Source: DASWHK01 sp036398215 (GTDB taxonomy: Bacteria > Acidobacteriota > UBA890). Taken from it: a stretch of 64,000 nucleotides of DNA. Both the position numbers and the translations under genes were made by a program. This document shows, piece by piece, positions 28,671 to 37,654 of this stretch. The stretch's first letter is position 1. The number at the start of each line of letters is the position of its first letter. Location of the stretch: assembly GCA_036398215.1 (NCBI GenBank), contig DASWHK010000258.1, positions 40,920 to 104,919 on the forward strand. The letters run 5' to 3'. Under the pieces are notes generated by a model that worked only from the letters and a program-made list of their open reading frames with translations, did no database searches and was not told where the DNA came from.

Positions 28671-29525
28671 TCACCGCCGCCCTATTGTAGACAGCGCCGC
28701 CACCAGCTCGGCGAGCAAGCCGACGAAGGCCGGGCGGGCCCGCTCGGCGGTGGCCATCACCTCGTCGTGATCGAGCGGCGCGTCGAGGACGCCGGCGGCC
28801 ATGTTGCTGATGCAGGAGATGCCGACAACCCGCATGCCGGCGTGGTTGGCGGCCGTCACCTCCGGGACCGTCGACATGCCGACGGCGTCGGCGCCGAGGC
28901 GCTCGAGCATGCGGATCTCCGCCGGGGTCTCGTAAGACGGTCCCAGCACGCCCGCGTAGACGCCCTCGCGAAGCTCGATACCGCGGCGGCCGGCGGCCTG
29001 GCGGGCGAGCTCGCGGTACTCGCGGTCGTAGGCGTAGGTCATGTCGAAGAAACGCGGGCCGAGATCGTCGAGGTTGGGACCGGCGCAGGCGTTGACGCCC
29101 TGGAGGTTGAGGTGGTCGCCGATCAGCATCAGATCGCCGGGCGCATAGTCGCGGTTGATGGCTCCGGCGGCGTTGGTGACCACCAGGCTGTGACACCCCA
29201 GCAGCGCCAGCACGCGGGCCGGAAACGCCACCACGCGGGGCCGATAGCCCTCGTAGAGGTGGACGCGTCCCTGCATGACGGCGACGGTGGTCTCGCCGTG
29301 CTTGCCGATCACCAGCTGCCCGGCGTGCCCCTCGACGCCGGCCTGCGGCCAGAAAGGGATCTTCGCGTACGGGATGCGCACGGAGCCCTGCAGGGTCTCG
29401 GCGAAGGCGCCGAGCCCGGAGCCGAGGACCACGGCGATCGTCGGCCGGCGGCTGACCACCGCGCGGATGGCGAGCGCCGCGGTGTCGAGCTGGGTCCGGT
29501 AATCGGTGGGCGGCCGGCTGGTCAT
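28671..29525 (-). CDS. punA: Purine nucleoside phosphorylase (trimeric type)
   Basis: 284 aa. It cleaves purine nucleosides with phosphate to free base and (deoxy)ribose-1-phosphate. The N-terminal phosphate loop is VVLGSGLGAFAE. The family signature is TNAAGAINRDYAPGDLMLIG, with GISCISNMAAG near the C-terminus. Methylthioadenosine phosphorylase (MtnP) is a close relative and cannot be excluded, especially with mtnA in the window. Its ATG lies 1 nt after the nupC stop, so it is translationally coupled to the transporter. Confidence 0.9.
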   Translation of the reverse strand: MTSRPPTDYRTQLDTAALAIRAVVSRRPTIAVVLGSGLGAFAETLQGSVRIPYAKIPFWPQAGVEGHAGQLVIGKHGETTVAVMQGRVHLYEGYRPRVVAFPARVLALLGCHSLVVTNAAGAINRDYAPGDLMLIGDHLNLQGVNACAGPNLDDLGPRFFDMTYAYDREYRELARQAAGRRGIELREGVYAGVLGPSYETPAEIRMLERLGADAVGMSTVPEVTAANHAGMRVVGISCISNMAAGVLDAPLDHDEVMATAERARPAFVGLLAELVAALSTIGRR

Positions 29526-29526
29526 C

Positions 29527-30909
29527 TCAGAAGCTCGTCAACAGGCCGGCCAGCGTCGCCACCGTGAAGGTCGCCAGGGTGCCCCCCAGGACGGCGCGCA
29601 GGCCGAGGCTGGCCAGGTCACTGCGGCGCGTCGGCGCCAGGCTGCCGATACCCCCGATCTGGATACCGATCGAGGCGAAGTTGGCGAAGCCGCACAGCGC
29701 GTAGGAGGCGATGAGCTCCGACTTGGGCGACAGCGCGCCCTCCCGCAGCAGCGCCGACAGCTCCACGTAGGCGACGAACTCGTTGAGCATCAGCTTGATG
29801 CCGAACAGCTCGCCTACGGCGCCGCTTTCGGCCCAAGGGACCCCCATTACGAAGGCGACCGGAGCGAACAGCGTGGCGAGGATCGGCCGCAGGCCGAGAG
29901 CGATCGGCGCCGGGCCGCGGACCAGGAAGACGGCGACCGCGACCACTGCGACGACCGCGCCGGCACCCAACGTGAGGTTGCGGCCGCGAGGGCCCGGCCG
30001 CCAGCCGAGCAGGTAGGCGCCGAGCATCGCGGCAAACAGGCCGAGCGCCACGGCCAGCCGGGTGGCGCTCGCAAAAACGCCGCCGACGGCGGCGAGCACG
30101 CCGTCGATCAGGTAGATCAGGGCCACGAACGCCACCAGCATGCCGCCGATGTTGAGCGCCAGCATGATTCCCTGGCCGGCGCCGCGGGCGGCGGCATCGA
30201 TGATGTTGACGTCGGTCGGCTCGACGTCGATGGTCACCGCGCCGGCAGTCTTCGACTCGCCGGTCTCGGGGATCAACAGCTTGGCCATGACCAACGAGGC
30301 CGGCGCCGCCATGACACTGGCTGACAGCAGGTACTCGGGACGCACGCCGAGACCGATATACGAGGCCAGGACCGCCCCGGACACGGTTGCCATGCCGCTG
30401 GTCATCAACGCCATGAGCTCCGAGGTGGTCATCGCGGGAATGTAAGGCGAGACGATGATCGGCGCCTCGGTCTGGCCCATGAACACGTTGGCGGCGGCGG
30501 CCAGCGACTCGGCGCCCGAGACCCCCATCAACCGGTGCATCGCCCTGGCCATGATCAGGACGATGCGCTGCATCACCCCTAGGTAGTAGAAGACGCTGAA
30601 CAGCGATGAGATGAAGATGACGATCGGCAGCACCCGGAAGGCGAACACGTAGCCGAGATCGCCCCCTGGATCGGCGGCTTCGCCGAAGACGAACAGCGAG
30701 CCCTGGTCGGCGAACACCAACAGGGCCTGGACGCCGGCGCCGAGGGCCTCGAACATCGCTCGACCCCACGGCGTCTTGAGGATGACCAGCGCGAAGATCA
30801 CCTGCAGCCCCAGGCCCCAGGCGATCAGGCGAGGCGAGATCGCGCGGCGATTTCGCGACATCAGCAAGGCGATGCCGTAGAGAGCCACGAGGCCGACCAA
30901 ACCGATCAT
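29527..30909 (-). CDS. nupC: Concentrative nucleoside transporter
   Basis: 460 aa from ATG 30909 with GGGGAGGAG upstream; an open frame extends 43 codons further but is Arg-rich and not family-like. CNT transporters import nucleosides with H+ or Na+. There are about ten hydrophobic helices. Family motifs are VFMGQTEAPIIVSPYIPAM and, near the C-terminus, LMLNEFVAYVEL and YALCGFANFASIGIQIGG. It is first gene of nupC-punA-amidohydrolase-deoC. A palindrome overlaps its presumed promoter. Confidence 0.93.
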   Translation of the reverse strand: MIGLVGLVALYGIALLMSRNRRAISPRLIAWGLGLQVIFALVILKTPWGRAMFEALGAGVQALLVFADQGSLFVFGEAADPGGDLGYVFAFRVLPIVIFISSLFSVFYYLGVMQRIVLIMARAMHRLMGVSGAESLAAAANVFMGQTEAPIIVSPYIPAMTTSELMALMTSGMATVSGAVLASYIGLGVRPEYLLSASVMAAPASLVMAKLLIPETGESKTAGAVTIDVEPTDVNIIDAAARGAGQGIMLALNIGGMLVAFVALIYLIDGVLAAVGGVFASATRLAVALGLFAAMLGAYLLGWRPGPRGRNLTLGAGAVVAVVAVAVFLVRGPAPIALGLRPILATLFAPVAFVMGVPWAESGAVGELFGIKLMLNEFVAYVELSALLREGALSPKSELIASYALCGFANFASIGIQIGGIGSLAPTRRSDLASLGLRAVLGGTLATFTVATLAGLLTSF

Positions 30910-31006
30910 GGACGCCGCTCCTCCCCCGATGCGCATCCCCGCCCTTCGCGGACCGGCCAACGACACGGGCCGGCGAGAGCCGCTCCCGGCCCGTAGCCGC
31001 GGCCAT

Positions 31007-31035
31007 GGTATACGAAACTCCCATGGGAGCTTCGT
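31007..31035 (-). promoter_or_regulatory. Palindromic operator-like site over the putative nupC promoter
   Basis: 31012-31035 is a 24 bp palindrome with one mismatched pair; its left half is ACGAAACTCCCA and its right half TGGGAGCTTCGT. On the minus strand TATACC (31012-31007) would be a -10 for nupC, so a protein bound to the palindrome would sit between -35 and -10. It lies in the 203 bp divergent nupC/DUF1015 region. Confidence 0.5.
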
Positions 31036-31112
31036 CACGAGCCCTTAGGGTCGCCGGCGCTCGTCGCCCGGCGAGGGCGGCCGGCGGGCACCATGCTATA
31101 TTCGCCCGCACC

Positions 31113-32441
31113 GTGGACATCGACGCCTTCGCCGCGCTGCGCTACGCCGACAGCCTCGCCACCGAGCTCGATCGCTGCATCTCGCTTCCCTACGACCAGT
31201 TCGGGGACGAGGGACGAGACGAGCGCTATCGCCGCCACCCGCGCAACGTCGTCCGGCTGATCAAGCCCCGTCCCGAGGCCGGGTTGGCGGCCCACGAACC
31301 GGCCCGCCGGACGCTCGTCGACTGGCAGCGCGAGGGGGTGTTGCGGCGCGACCCTCGCGCGGCCGTCTACCCCTACCGGCAGCGGGCCGAGATCGGCGGC
31401 GAGCGGCTGGAGCGCTGGGCCGTGATTTGCCGCCTGCGCCTGAGCCCCTTCGACGACGGCCCGGTAAAGCCCCACGAGCGGACCTATCCGGACACGGTCG
31501 GCGAGCGCAGCCGGTTGCGCGAGGTCGTCGGCGCCGACCTTGGCCTCATTCTGGTCGGCTACGACGATCCCGGCGGCAGCGCCGACGCCATGGTGCGCGA
31601 GGCCGCCGGCGAGCCCGGGTTGCTGGAGGCCACCGACGAGACCGGGACCGCCAATGCGCTGTGGAGATGGGACGACGCGGCGCGCGTCGAGGCGCTGCGC
31701 GGCGCGCTCCGTAACACCAGCGCCTTCATCGCCGACGGTCACCATCGCTATACCGCGGCTCTCGGCCACTGGCAGGCGCGCGGCGCCGACCCCGAGGACC
31801 TCGCCGGATGGGTGATGGCCGCCCTGGTATCCGCGGCCTCACCGGGACTGCGCATCTTTCCAACCCACCGCCTCGTCGGGCCGGCGCCGGGGCCCGAGGC
31901 GCGGGCCTTGTGGGAGGCGGCGGGCCTGCGGCTGACGCCCCTCGGGCGCGCGACCACCGCCGGGGCGGCCGCCGAGGCGGCCGGCCGGGCCCTGGCCGAG
32001 GCCGGCGGCGACCATGCCATCGTCGTCCTGCAGCGCGATGACGGCGGCTTGCGCGCCGACCTGGCGCGGGCCGCCCGCGGCAGCCTGGTGGCGGCGCCGT
32101 GGCCGAGCGGCGTGCCGGCGAGCTGGCGCCAGCTGGACGTTCCGGTGCTGCACAGCCTGATGCTCGATCCCTGGCTCGGCGAGGCGTTGTCCGGGCAGAC
32201 CAAGGACCACGGCGCCATCGACTACTGCAACGACCACCTGCAGGCTGCCGAGCGGGTGGCCAGCGGGCAGCGCGGCGCCGCGTTCCTGGTGGCACCGCTC
32301 GCCGTCAAAGACGTCCAGCGCACGGTTGCCGCCGGCGACGTCCTGCCGGCCAAGTCGACCAACTTCCTTCCCAAGGTGGTCGCCGGCCTCACCATCCACT
32401 CCTTCGCCGAGGCCGACGGGACCGCCGCGGCCGGCCGATGA
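31113..32441 (+). CDS. DUF1015 family protein
   Basis: 442 aa from GTG 31113. An in-frame ATG at 31005 lies within the palindrome and would add 36 unlike residues. The product begins FAALRYADSL and ISLPYDQF, the usual DUF1015 opening (F-x-A-L-R-Y ... PPYD), and has DGHHRYTAALGHWQAR and GAIDYCNDHLQAA later. The family is soluble and of uncertain biochemical role. TATATT at 31097-31102 lies just 10 nt before the GTG, so the transcript may be leaderless. It is divergent from nupC. Confidence 0.8.
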   Translation: MDIDAFAALRYADSLATELDRCISLPYDQFGDEGRDERYRRHPRNVVRLIKPRPEAGLAAHEPARRTLVDWQREGVLRRDPRAAVYPYRQRAEIGGERLERWAVICRLRLSPFDDGPVKPHERTYPDTVGERSRLREVVGADLGLILVGYDDPGGSADAMVREAAGEPGLLEATDETGTANALWRWDDAARVEALRGALRNTSAFIADGHHRYTAALGHWQARGADPEDLAGWVMAALVSAASPGLRIFPTHRLVGPAPGPEARALWEAAGLRLTPLGRATTAGAAAEAAGRALAEAGGDHAIVVLQRDDGGLRADLARAARGSLVAAPWPSGVPASWRQLDVPVLHSLMLDPWLGEALSGQTKDHGAIDYCNDHLQAAERVASGQRGAAFLVAPLAVKDVQRTVAAGDVLPAKSTNFLPKVVAGLTIHSFAEADGTAAAGR

Positions 32442-32532
32442 GCACGGCATCGTCGGGCACGCACCTTGTATCCACGGGCCTCTCCACGCCCTCGCGACGA
32501 ACCGCGATGAGAAAGCGGGCCAGGAGGCGGTG

Positions 32533-34731
32533 GTGAAAGCACGGCCTCCCGGGCTCGGGGTAGGGCGCCGCGCGTCATCCCCCCGGCGGGCGCTGCCGGT
32601 GGCGGTCATCGCGATCGCCGCCTCGATCGGCCTCGGCCACGGGGTGGGCCCCGCAGCGACCGGCGGTAGCGCCTCCGCCGCGTCCCCGCGGCAGGGGGGG
32701 CAGCTTGCCATCGACGAGCTGCTGTCGATTGCCCATCCGAGCCAGCCGACCTGGTCGCCGCGGGGCGAGCGGATCGCCTTGCTGCGTGAGCGCGACGGCG
32801 CCGTCGACCTCTGGTGGACCGCGGAGTCGACGCCCGAGCCGGTGGCGGTCACCGCCGAGGCGGGCGAGCCCCGGCCAGGGGCGGTCGACGGCTTCTGCTG
32901 GACCGCCGACGGCGCCGGCTTGATCTACGCGCTCGCCGGCGATCTCTATCTCTACGAGCTTGGGAGCGGCGTCCCGCGCCGGCTCACCGCGACCCCGGCC
33001 GCCGACTCGGGCCCGACGCTGTCGCCGGACGGGCGGCGGCTGGCGTTCCTCCGCGACGGCGCCGTCTGGGTGGTGTCGTTCCCGGGGATGGAGGGCGGCA
33101 GCGTCGGCGACGTCGACGGAGGCTTTCGCGAGCTCCGCTGGAGCCCCGGCGGCGCCTTCCTGGCGGCCCTCTGGGGCGAGAGCGAGCGCCTGATCGAGAG
33201 CACCCGCGACCTGGCCGGATCGAAGCTGGAGTTCTCCCGCCGCCGACGGACCCCCGCGGACCTGGCGCTTATCGACGCGTCCTCCGGCCGCCTGCGCTGG
33301 CTGGAGCGCGGCGACGCCTACGCCGGCGAGGCGACCTTCGCCGCCACCGGAAGGCTGGCCTGGCAGGAGGTTTCCCACGACGCCAAACAGCGCCGCATCC
33401 TCGCCGCTGCACCGCCGGAGTGGGAGCCGGAGGTCCTGGTGCACGAGGTCGAGGAGGCCTGGTGGACGCTCACCTACCTGGAGGCCGGGCCGCGCTGGCA
33501 CCCGGACGGCGAGCGGTTGGTCTTTCTTTCCGAGCGCGATGGCTGGTCGCATCTCTACCTGCTGGATCCGGCGGAACCGGGGGCCGAGCCGCTGCAGCTG
33601 ACGCGCGGCGAGTTCGAGGTGGAGGAGCCGGCGTGGTCGCCGCTGGGTGATCGCATCGCGGTCTCGTCGAACCGTGGCTCGCTGGCCGAGCGCGGGTTGT
33701 TTCTGCTCGATATGGCAGGAGAGCGGCGCTCCGCGGGGGCCACCCCCGCGCTCGTGCCGATCTCGCGCCTGCGTGGCACCTCGACGGCGGCTCGCTGGCG
33801 GCCCGACGGTCAGCGGCTCCTGTTCCTGCACGCCGATCCGCTCAACCCCCTCGACCTCTGGGTGCAGCGGCCGGCGGCGGCGACCGCCGAGCAGCTCACC
33901 GACTCCTGGCCCGAGGCCGTCGCCGAGTCGGAGCTGATCGCGCCGCAAATGGTCCGCTACGCGAGCAACGACGGGCAGCTCATCCCGGCGCAGCTGTTCC
34001 TGCCTGCGAACCACGACGAGAGCGACGCGCCGCTGCCGGCGGTCGTCTGGGTGCACGGCGGCGGCATCAGGCAAAACCGCTACGGCTGGCATCCGCTGCG
34101 CGCCTACGCGGTCTTCTACGGCTTCCACCAATACCTGGTGCAGCAGGGCTACGTGGTGCTGGCGGTCGACTACCGGGGCAGCGTCGGCTACGGCAAGGCC
34201 TTCCGGCAGGCCCAGCACCTCGATCTCGGCGGCCGCGATCTGGACGACGTGTTGGCGGCGGTCCGCTACCTGGGGCGGATCGAAGACGTCGAGGTGGGCC
34301 GTATCGGCCTGTGGGGGATCTCCTACGGCGGCTACCTGACGCTCCAGGCGCTCGTGCAGGCGCCGACGGCGTTCGATGCCGGCATCAACGTCGCCGGGGT
34401 CGCCGATTGGGCGGATTGGGCCGTCGACCCCGGGGGTCTGTGGATCGAGGGCCGCATGGGCCCGGTCGCCGAGAACCCCGAGCTCTACCGCCAGCGCAGC
34501 CCCATCCATTTCGTCGAGCGGCTGGCGCGCCCACTGCTGAGCTTGCACGGTACCGCCGACTCCTCGGTGCCGGTGCTGCAGAGCTTCCGGCTCGTCGATG
34601 CGCTGGTCGCCGCCGGCAGGCCGTTCGAGGTCATGTTCTACCCCGGCGAGCAGCACGTGTTCACCCGCGACCGCTCCTGGCGGGACGCCTTCCGCCGGGT
34701 CGAGGAGTTCTTCGACCGGCACCTGCGGTAG
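32533..34731 (+). CDS. Secreted S9-family prolyl oligopeptidase-like peptidase
   Basis: 732 aa from GTG 32533 with AGGAGG 5 nt upstream. The signal peptide spans about 1-45, with two Arg pairs before the hydrophobic core (GRRASSPRRALPVAVIAIAA), so a Tat route is possible. Residues about 55-430 form a beta-propeller with WSPRGERIA, LSPDGRRLAFL and WHPDGERLVFLS repeats (TolB/DPP-IV type). The alpha/beta hydrolase domain covers about 470-732, with catalytic Ser597 (GISYGG), Asp676 (GTADSSVP) and His708 (GEQHVF). Predicted to cut peptides, perhaps after Pro or Ala, outside the cytoplasm. Confidence 0.9.
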   Translation: MKARPPGLGVGRRASSPRRALPVAVIAIAASIGLGHGVGPAATGGSASAASPRQGGQLAIDELLSIAHPSQPTWSPRGERIALLRERDGAVDLWWTAESTPEPVAVTAEAGEPRPGAVDGFCWTADGAGLIYALAGDLYLYELGSGVPRRLTATPAADSGPTLSPDGRRLAFLRDGAVWVVSFPGMEGGSVGDVDGGFRELRWSPGGAFLAALWGESERLIESTRDLAGSKLEFSRRRRTPADLALIDASSGRLRWLERGDAYAGEATFAATGRLAWQEVSHDAKQRRILAAAPPEWEPEVLVHEVEEAWWTLTYLEAGPRWHPDGERLVFLSERDGWSHLYLLDPAEPGAEPLQLTRGEFEVEEPAWSPLGDRIAVSSNRGSLAERGLFLLDMAGERRSAGATPALVPISRLRGTSTAARWRPDGQRLLFLHADPLNPLDLWVQRPAAATAEQLTDSWPEAVAESELIAPQMVRYASNDGQLIPAQLFLPANHDESDAPLPAVVWVHGGGIRQNRYGWHPLRAYAVFYGFHQYLVQQGYVVLAVDYRGSVGYGKAFRQAQHLDLGGRDLDDVLAAVRYLGRIEDVEVGRIGLWGISYGGYLTLQALVQAPTAFDAGINVAGVADWADWAVDPGGLWIEGRMGPVAENPELYRQRSPIHFVERLARPLLSLHGTADSSVPVLQSFRLVDALVAAGRPFEVMFYPGEQHVFTRDRSWRDAFRRVEEFFDRHLR

Positions 34732-34770
34732 CCCGACGGGTTCTCGAGATGACCTCAGTGTAGGCTCCGG

Positions 34771-34795
34771 GTGTACGACAGATTTGTGAGATGAC
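34771..34795 (+). repeat. Repeat R2, copy 2
   Basis: CAGATTTGTGAGATGAC at 34779-34795, preceded by GTGTACGA. It is the same as 20281-20305. Within this spacer GAGATGACC...GTAGGCTCC occurs twice (34746-34768 and 34788-34805), a small direct duplication. Confidence 0.5.
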
Positions 34796-34812
34796 CGTAG
34801 GCTCCCGTCCAT

Positions 34813-34842
34813 TTGTCGGCGCCGCCGGATCCGTGCTATCTT
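34813..34842 (+). promoter_or_regulatory. Putative sigma-70 promoter for the vWFA gene
   Basis: TTGTCG (34813-34818), an 18 bp spacer and TATCTT (34837-34842), about 95 nt before the GTG start at 34938. It lies just downstream of repeat R2. Confidence 0.45.
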
Positions 34843-34937
34843 GGGAACTCTGCTCCCCCGCTCCCGGAACATGCGAATCCCGGCATAGCTGCGCCGTGCC
34901 AAGCGAGCGTGGCGGCCATTCATCTCGTGGAGACACG

Positions 34938-36125
34938 GTGAACGCAACGGCCTCACAGCGAGCCGCGACCCTGCTGGCGGCGGTCGTCCTGCTGGCGACG
35001 TCCGCCGGCGCTCAGCAGCAGGCGGCGCCCCCCCGGGTTCGCATCACCACTCCGGAAGAGGGCGCCTTCGTGTCGGGCCCCACGGTGATCTCGGCCGAGG
35101 TCACGGCGGCGGCGGGCACCGAGATCGTACGGGTGCAGTTCTTCGTCAACGACGTCGAGATCGGCTCGCGGAGCGAGCCGCCCTGGGAGATCGCCTGGGA
35201 GGCTGGCGAGTCCTTCGCCCGCCGGGTCGTCCGCGTGCTGGCCACCGACTCCAGCGGCGCGCAGGGCGAGGAGACCGTGCTCACCCGCGACCTCGAGACC
35301 GCCGTTTTCAACGCCGCGGTCGACTACGTCCCGCTGTCGGTCACCGTCACCGACAATCGGGGCGTCTACGTTCCCGGCCTCACCCGGGATGACTTCGAGG
35401 TCTACGAGAACGGCAAGCGCCAGCAGATCACCCTCTTCGACAGCGAGCCGCGGCCGATGGTGATCGGGCTGATGATCGACACCTCGGGAAGCATGGAGGG
35501 CATCAAGATGGAGCGCGCCAAGCAGGGGGCCGGCGCCTTCCTCGAGTACATCACCGAGCAGGACAACGCCTTCGTGATGGGCTTCGACTCCTTCCCGAAC
35601 CTGTTGCAGGACCTGACGGCGAGCCGCGGGCGGCTGCGCGAGGCGATCCAGCAGATGACGCCCCAGGGGGCGACGTCGCTGAACATGGCGATCGTCGAGG
35701 GCGCGGACGTGCTGGTCGAGAGGCCGGAGCGGCGGGCCATGATCATCCTCTCCGACGGCTTCGACACCGTCCAAGCGGTCACCGAGGGGCAGGCGATCGA
35801 GTACGCGCAGCGTCAGGACGTGAGGTTGTACACCATCGGCATCTTCGACACGATGAACCTGGGTCGCACCGCGGGGTTCGACAACATGAACCGGGGGGAG
35901 GTTTCGATGCGGGCGTACGCCGATGGTACCGGCGGCCGCGCGTTCATCCTCGATTCCTTGGGGGAGCTAGACAGGGCATATGAACAGATCGCTGCTGAGC
36001 TGCGCAGCCAGTATTCGCTCGGTTACCAGCCGGATGATCCCGCCGCGCCGGGGGAGTGGCGGGAGATCGAAGTCCGATCACGGCGAGGCGAGGCCCGCAC
36101 CAAGCCCGGGTACTTCGGCCAGTAG
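34938..36125 (+). CDS. Exported vWFA domain protein (acidobacterial VWFA-related family)
   Basis: 395 aa from GTG 34938 with GTGGAG 5 nt upstream. The signal peptide is at 1-30 (ATLLAAVVLLATSAGAQQ). A short Ig-like domain (about 33-105, RITTPEEGAFVSGPTVI) is followed by a linker strand DYVPLSVTVTDNRGVYVPGL, then a vWFA domain at about 170-375. The MIDAS motif DTSGSM starts at Asp181, and IILSDGFDT supplies the later metal-ligand Asp. The strand LSVTVTDNRGVYVPGLTRDDF is typical of the VWFA-related Acidobacterial family. Probably periplasmic or surface-associated; partner unknown. The next gene overlaps it. Confidence 0.85.
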   Translation: MNATASQRAATLLAAVVLLATSAGAQQQAAPPRVRITTPEEGAFVSGPTVISAEVTAAAGTEIVRVQFFVNDVEIGSRSEPPWEIAWEAGESFARRVVRVLATDSSGAQGEETVLTRDLETAVFNAAVDYVPLSVTVTDNRGVYVPGLTRDDFEVYENGKRQQITLFDSEPRPMVIGLMIDTSGSMEGIKMERAKQGAGAFLEYITEQDNAFVMGFDSFPNLLQDLTASRGRLREAIQQMTPQGATSLNMAIVEGADVLVERPERRAMIILSDGFDTVQAVTEGQAIEYAQRQDVRLYTIGIFDTMNLGRTAGFDNMNRGEVSMRAYADGTGGRAFILDSLGELDRAYEQIAAELRSQYSLGYQPDDPAAPGEWREIEVRSRRGEARTKPGYFGQ

Positions 36126-36831
36126 GCTGCGGGCCGCCGGCGCCAGCCGGGTAGCGATCGTCATCACGGTGGCGCTCTCGTTGGCGACGCCGGTGGGGGC
36201 CCAGCAGGCTGAGGGCGGCGCAACCCCGCAGGCGGCAATGCCGGTGCTCCAGGACGAAGAGACGCCCGCGCCCCGGTACGATTGGACGTTCAGTCTCGGC
36301 ATCGGCAGGAGCTCCGGTGCGACCGCCATCGGCTCGGTCGAGGACGAGGAGCTCGGAACCCTCACGGCGTTCGAGATCGGCAGCGGCACGCTGTTCGAGG
36401 CGCGCGCCGCCAGGCGCATCTGGTGGCGTCTCGGGGGCGAGGCCGAGCTCGGCTACGCCTCTCCGGGCCTCGACGCCATCCAGTCGGATGCGGACGGTGC
36501 CAACCAATCACGTTTCCAGTACGCCGAGGTCAACGAGGTCTACGCCTCGGCCAGCGTCCGCCTCGACATGGTCGACGCGTGGATCACGCCGTTCCTGCTC
36601 GGCGGCGTCGCCATGGTCAATTCCAGCACCGCCGAGGAGAGCACCACCAAGCCCGCGTTCCTGTTCGGAGGCGGCGTCGAGGTCGGTGTCCGCGGGCCGG
36701 TGTTTTTTCGCGCCGACGTCACCGGCCTGCGTTCCTCGACCGACCCGGCGGCGCTGACCGGCGGCGTTCTGGAGACGGGCTCGGTCGCCACCCGCGTCCT
36801 CTGGACGGTCGGGTTGGGGATCCGTTACTGA
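35980..36831 (+). CDS. Outer-membrane beta-barrel-like protein of unknown function
   Basis: 283 aa from ATG 35980, which overlaps the vWFA gene by 146 bp; ATG 36034 is the alternative and no start lies nearer the signal peptide. The likely signal peptide is at about residues 58-75 (VAIVITVALSLATPVGAQ), so about 57 residues precede it, which is odd. The mature part is made of alternating short strands, such as WTFSLGIGRSSG and GEAELGYASPGL, and ends in LWTVGLGIRY, with the aromatic C-terminal residue needed for outer-membrane assembly. Probably a small porin-like barrel. Confidence 0.65.
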   Translation: MNRSLLSCAASIRSVTSRMIPPRRGSGGRSKSDHGEARPAPSPGTSASRLRAAGASRVAIVITVALSLATPVGAQQAEGGATPQAAMPVLQDEETPAPRYDWTFSLGIGRSSGATAIGSVEDEELGTLTAFEIGSGTLFEARAARRIWWRLGGEAELGYASPGLDAIQSDADGANQSRFQYAEVNEVYASASVRLDMVDAWITPFLLGGVAMVNSSTAEESTTKPAFLFGGGVEVGVRGPVFFRADVTGLRSSTDPAALTGGVLETGSVATRVLWTVGLGIRY

Positions 36832-37350
36832 TCAGTCGTTGCCGATCGGCTCGCTGCCCAGGGCGGCGCTGATCCTGGAGAAGATCTCCTCTTCGAGCAG
36901 CCCGGTGGAGCGCAGCGCCTGGTAGCCGTATTCCTCGCCCAGGTAGCCCTCGATGCGGGCCACGACGCGGACCTTGCAAGCGTCGCCGCGGATCAGCCGG
37001 GTGGTCAGCGTCAGCTGGTGGCGGCCGCCGATGAACGGCGCCCCCTGCGAGTAGGAGACCCTGCGGAGGTGGTTCCAGTCGTCGTCGCCGGTGTCGGAGA
37101 ACACGGCGTAGTCGGTGACCAGCATGCCGGCCTGGTTGCCGGCGTCGAAGCTCTCGTCCTCGACCCCGGAGGCGAAATCGCTGACCACACGCCGGGAGGT
37201 CTCCCAGCAGGTCTGGATGTCCGCGGCGTAGTTGCGATCGTTGTCGATCGGCTCGATGGGCTTGCGGCGGAAGGTGACGGTGCAGGCCGGCAGCGCCAGC
37301 AACAGAACGACGGCGCCCAGCCGGGTCGGTACGCGAGTCAGAGATACCAC
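36832..37350 (-). CDS. Putative lipoprotein of unknown function
   Basis: 172 aa. The N-terminus has a lipoprotein signal with lipobox LPAC (Cys23). The mature part is a compact alpha/beta domain with TCWETSRRVVSDF and GGRHQLTLTTRLIRGDACKVRVVARIEG split across strands; the second Cys could pair with that in TCWE. I do not recognise the family. It converges with the barrel gene, the two stop codons being adjacent at 36829-36834. Confidence 0.6.
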   Translation of the reverse strand: MVSLTRVPTRLGAVVLLLALPACTVTFRRKPIEPIDNDRNYAADIQTCWETSRRVVSDFASGVEDESFDAGNQAGMLVTDYAVFSDTGDDDWNHLRRVSYSQGAPFIGGRHQLTLTTRLIRGDACKVRVVARIEGYLGEEYGYQALRSTGLLEEEIFSRISAALGSEPIGND

Positions 37351-37387
37351 GAGCTAACCTCCGCGGGGACCCTGTAGAGCGCCTGCT

Positions 37388-37585
37388 TCAGCCTTGGGGG
37401 GCAGCGCTGCCGTCGGAATCGGACGAAGACGAGTCCTTGCCCGAGTCACCCCTCATCGCTGCCTTGAAGTTCTGGATGCCCGACCCCAGACCGCGGCCGA
37501 TCTCGGGGATGCGACTGGCCCCGAATAGGATCACGACGATGAAAAAGATGAACAGGAGCTCGGTAAAGCCGATGCTGCCCAACAT
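37388..37585 (-). CDS. tatA: Sec-independent translocase TatA/TatE
   Basis: 65 aa. One N-terminal transmembrane helix (about 4-21) ends in the family motif FGASRIPEIGRGLGSGIQNFK, with the conserved Phe-Gly hinge and amphipathic helix. A short acidic/Ser tail follows. It is the pore-forming subunit for twin-arginine export. tatB and tatC are not nearby. AGGAGG precedes the ATG. Confidence 0.93.
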   Translation of the reverse strand: MLGSIGFTELLFIFFIVVILFGASRIPEIGRGLGSGIQNFKAAMRGDSGKDSSSSDSDGSAAPQG

Positions 37586-37654
37586 GCTTCCTCCTTTGAG
37601 GTGCTGGGGACATGATACGGGCCGGGCGCGCGCAGGGTCAATGCGCCCGATGGC

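Noticed and set aside
32575..34956. A 793-codon open frame on the minus strand
   Set aside because: It is antisense to the S9 peptidase with its complete catalytic triad; no domain is recognisable.
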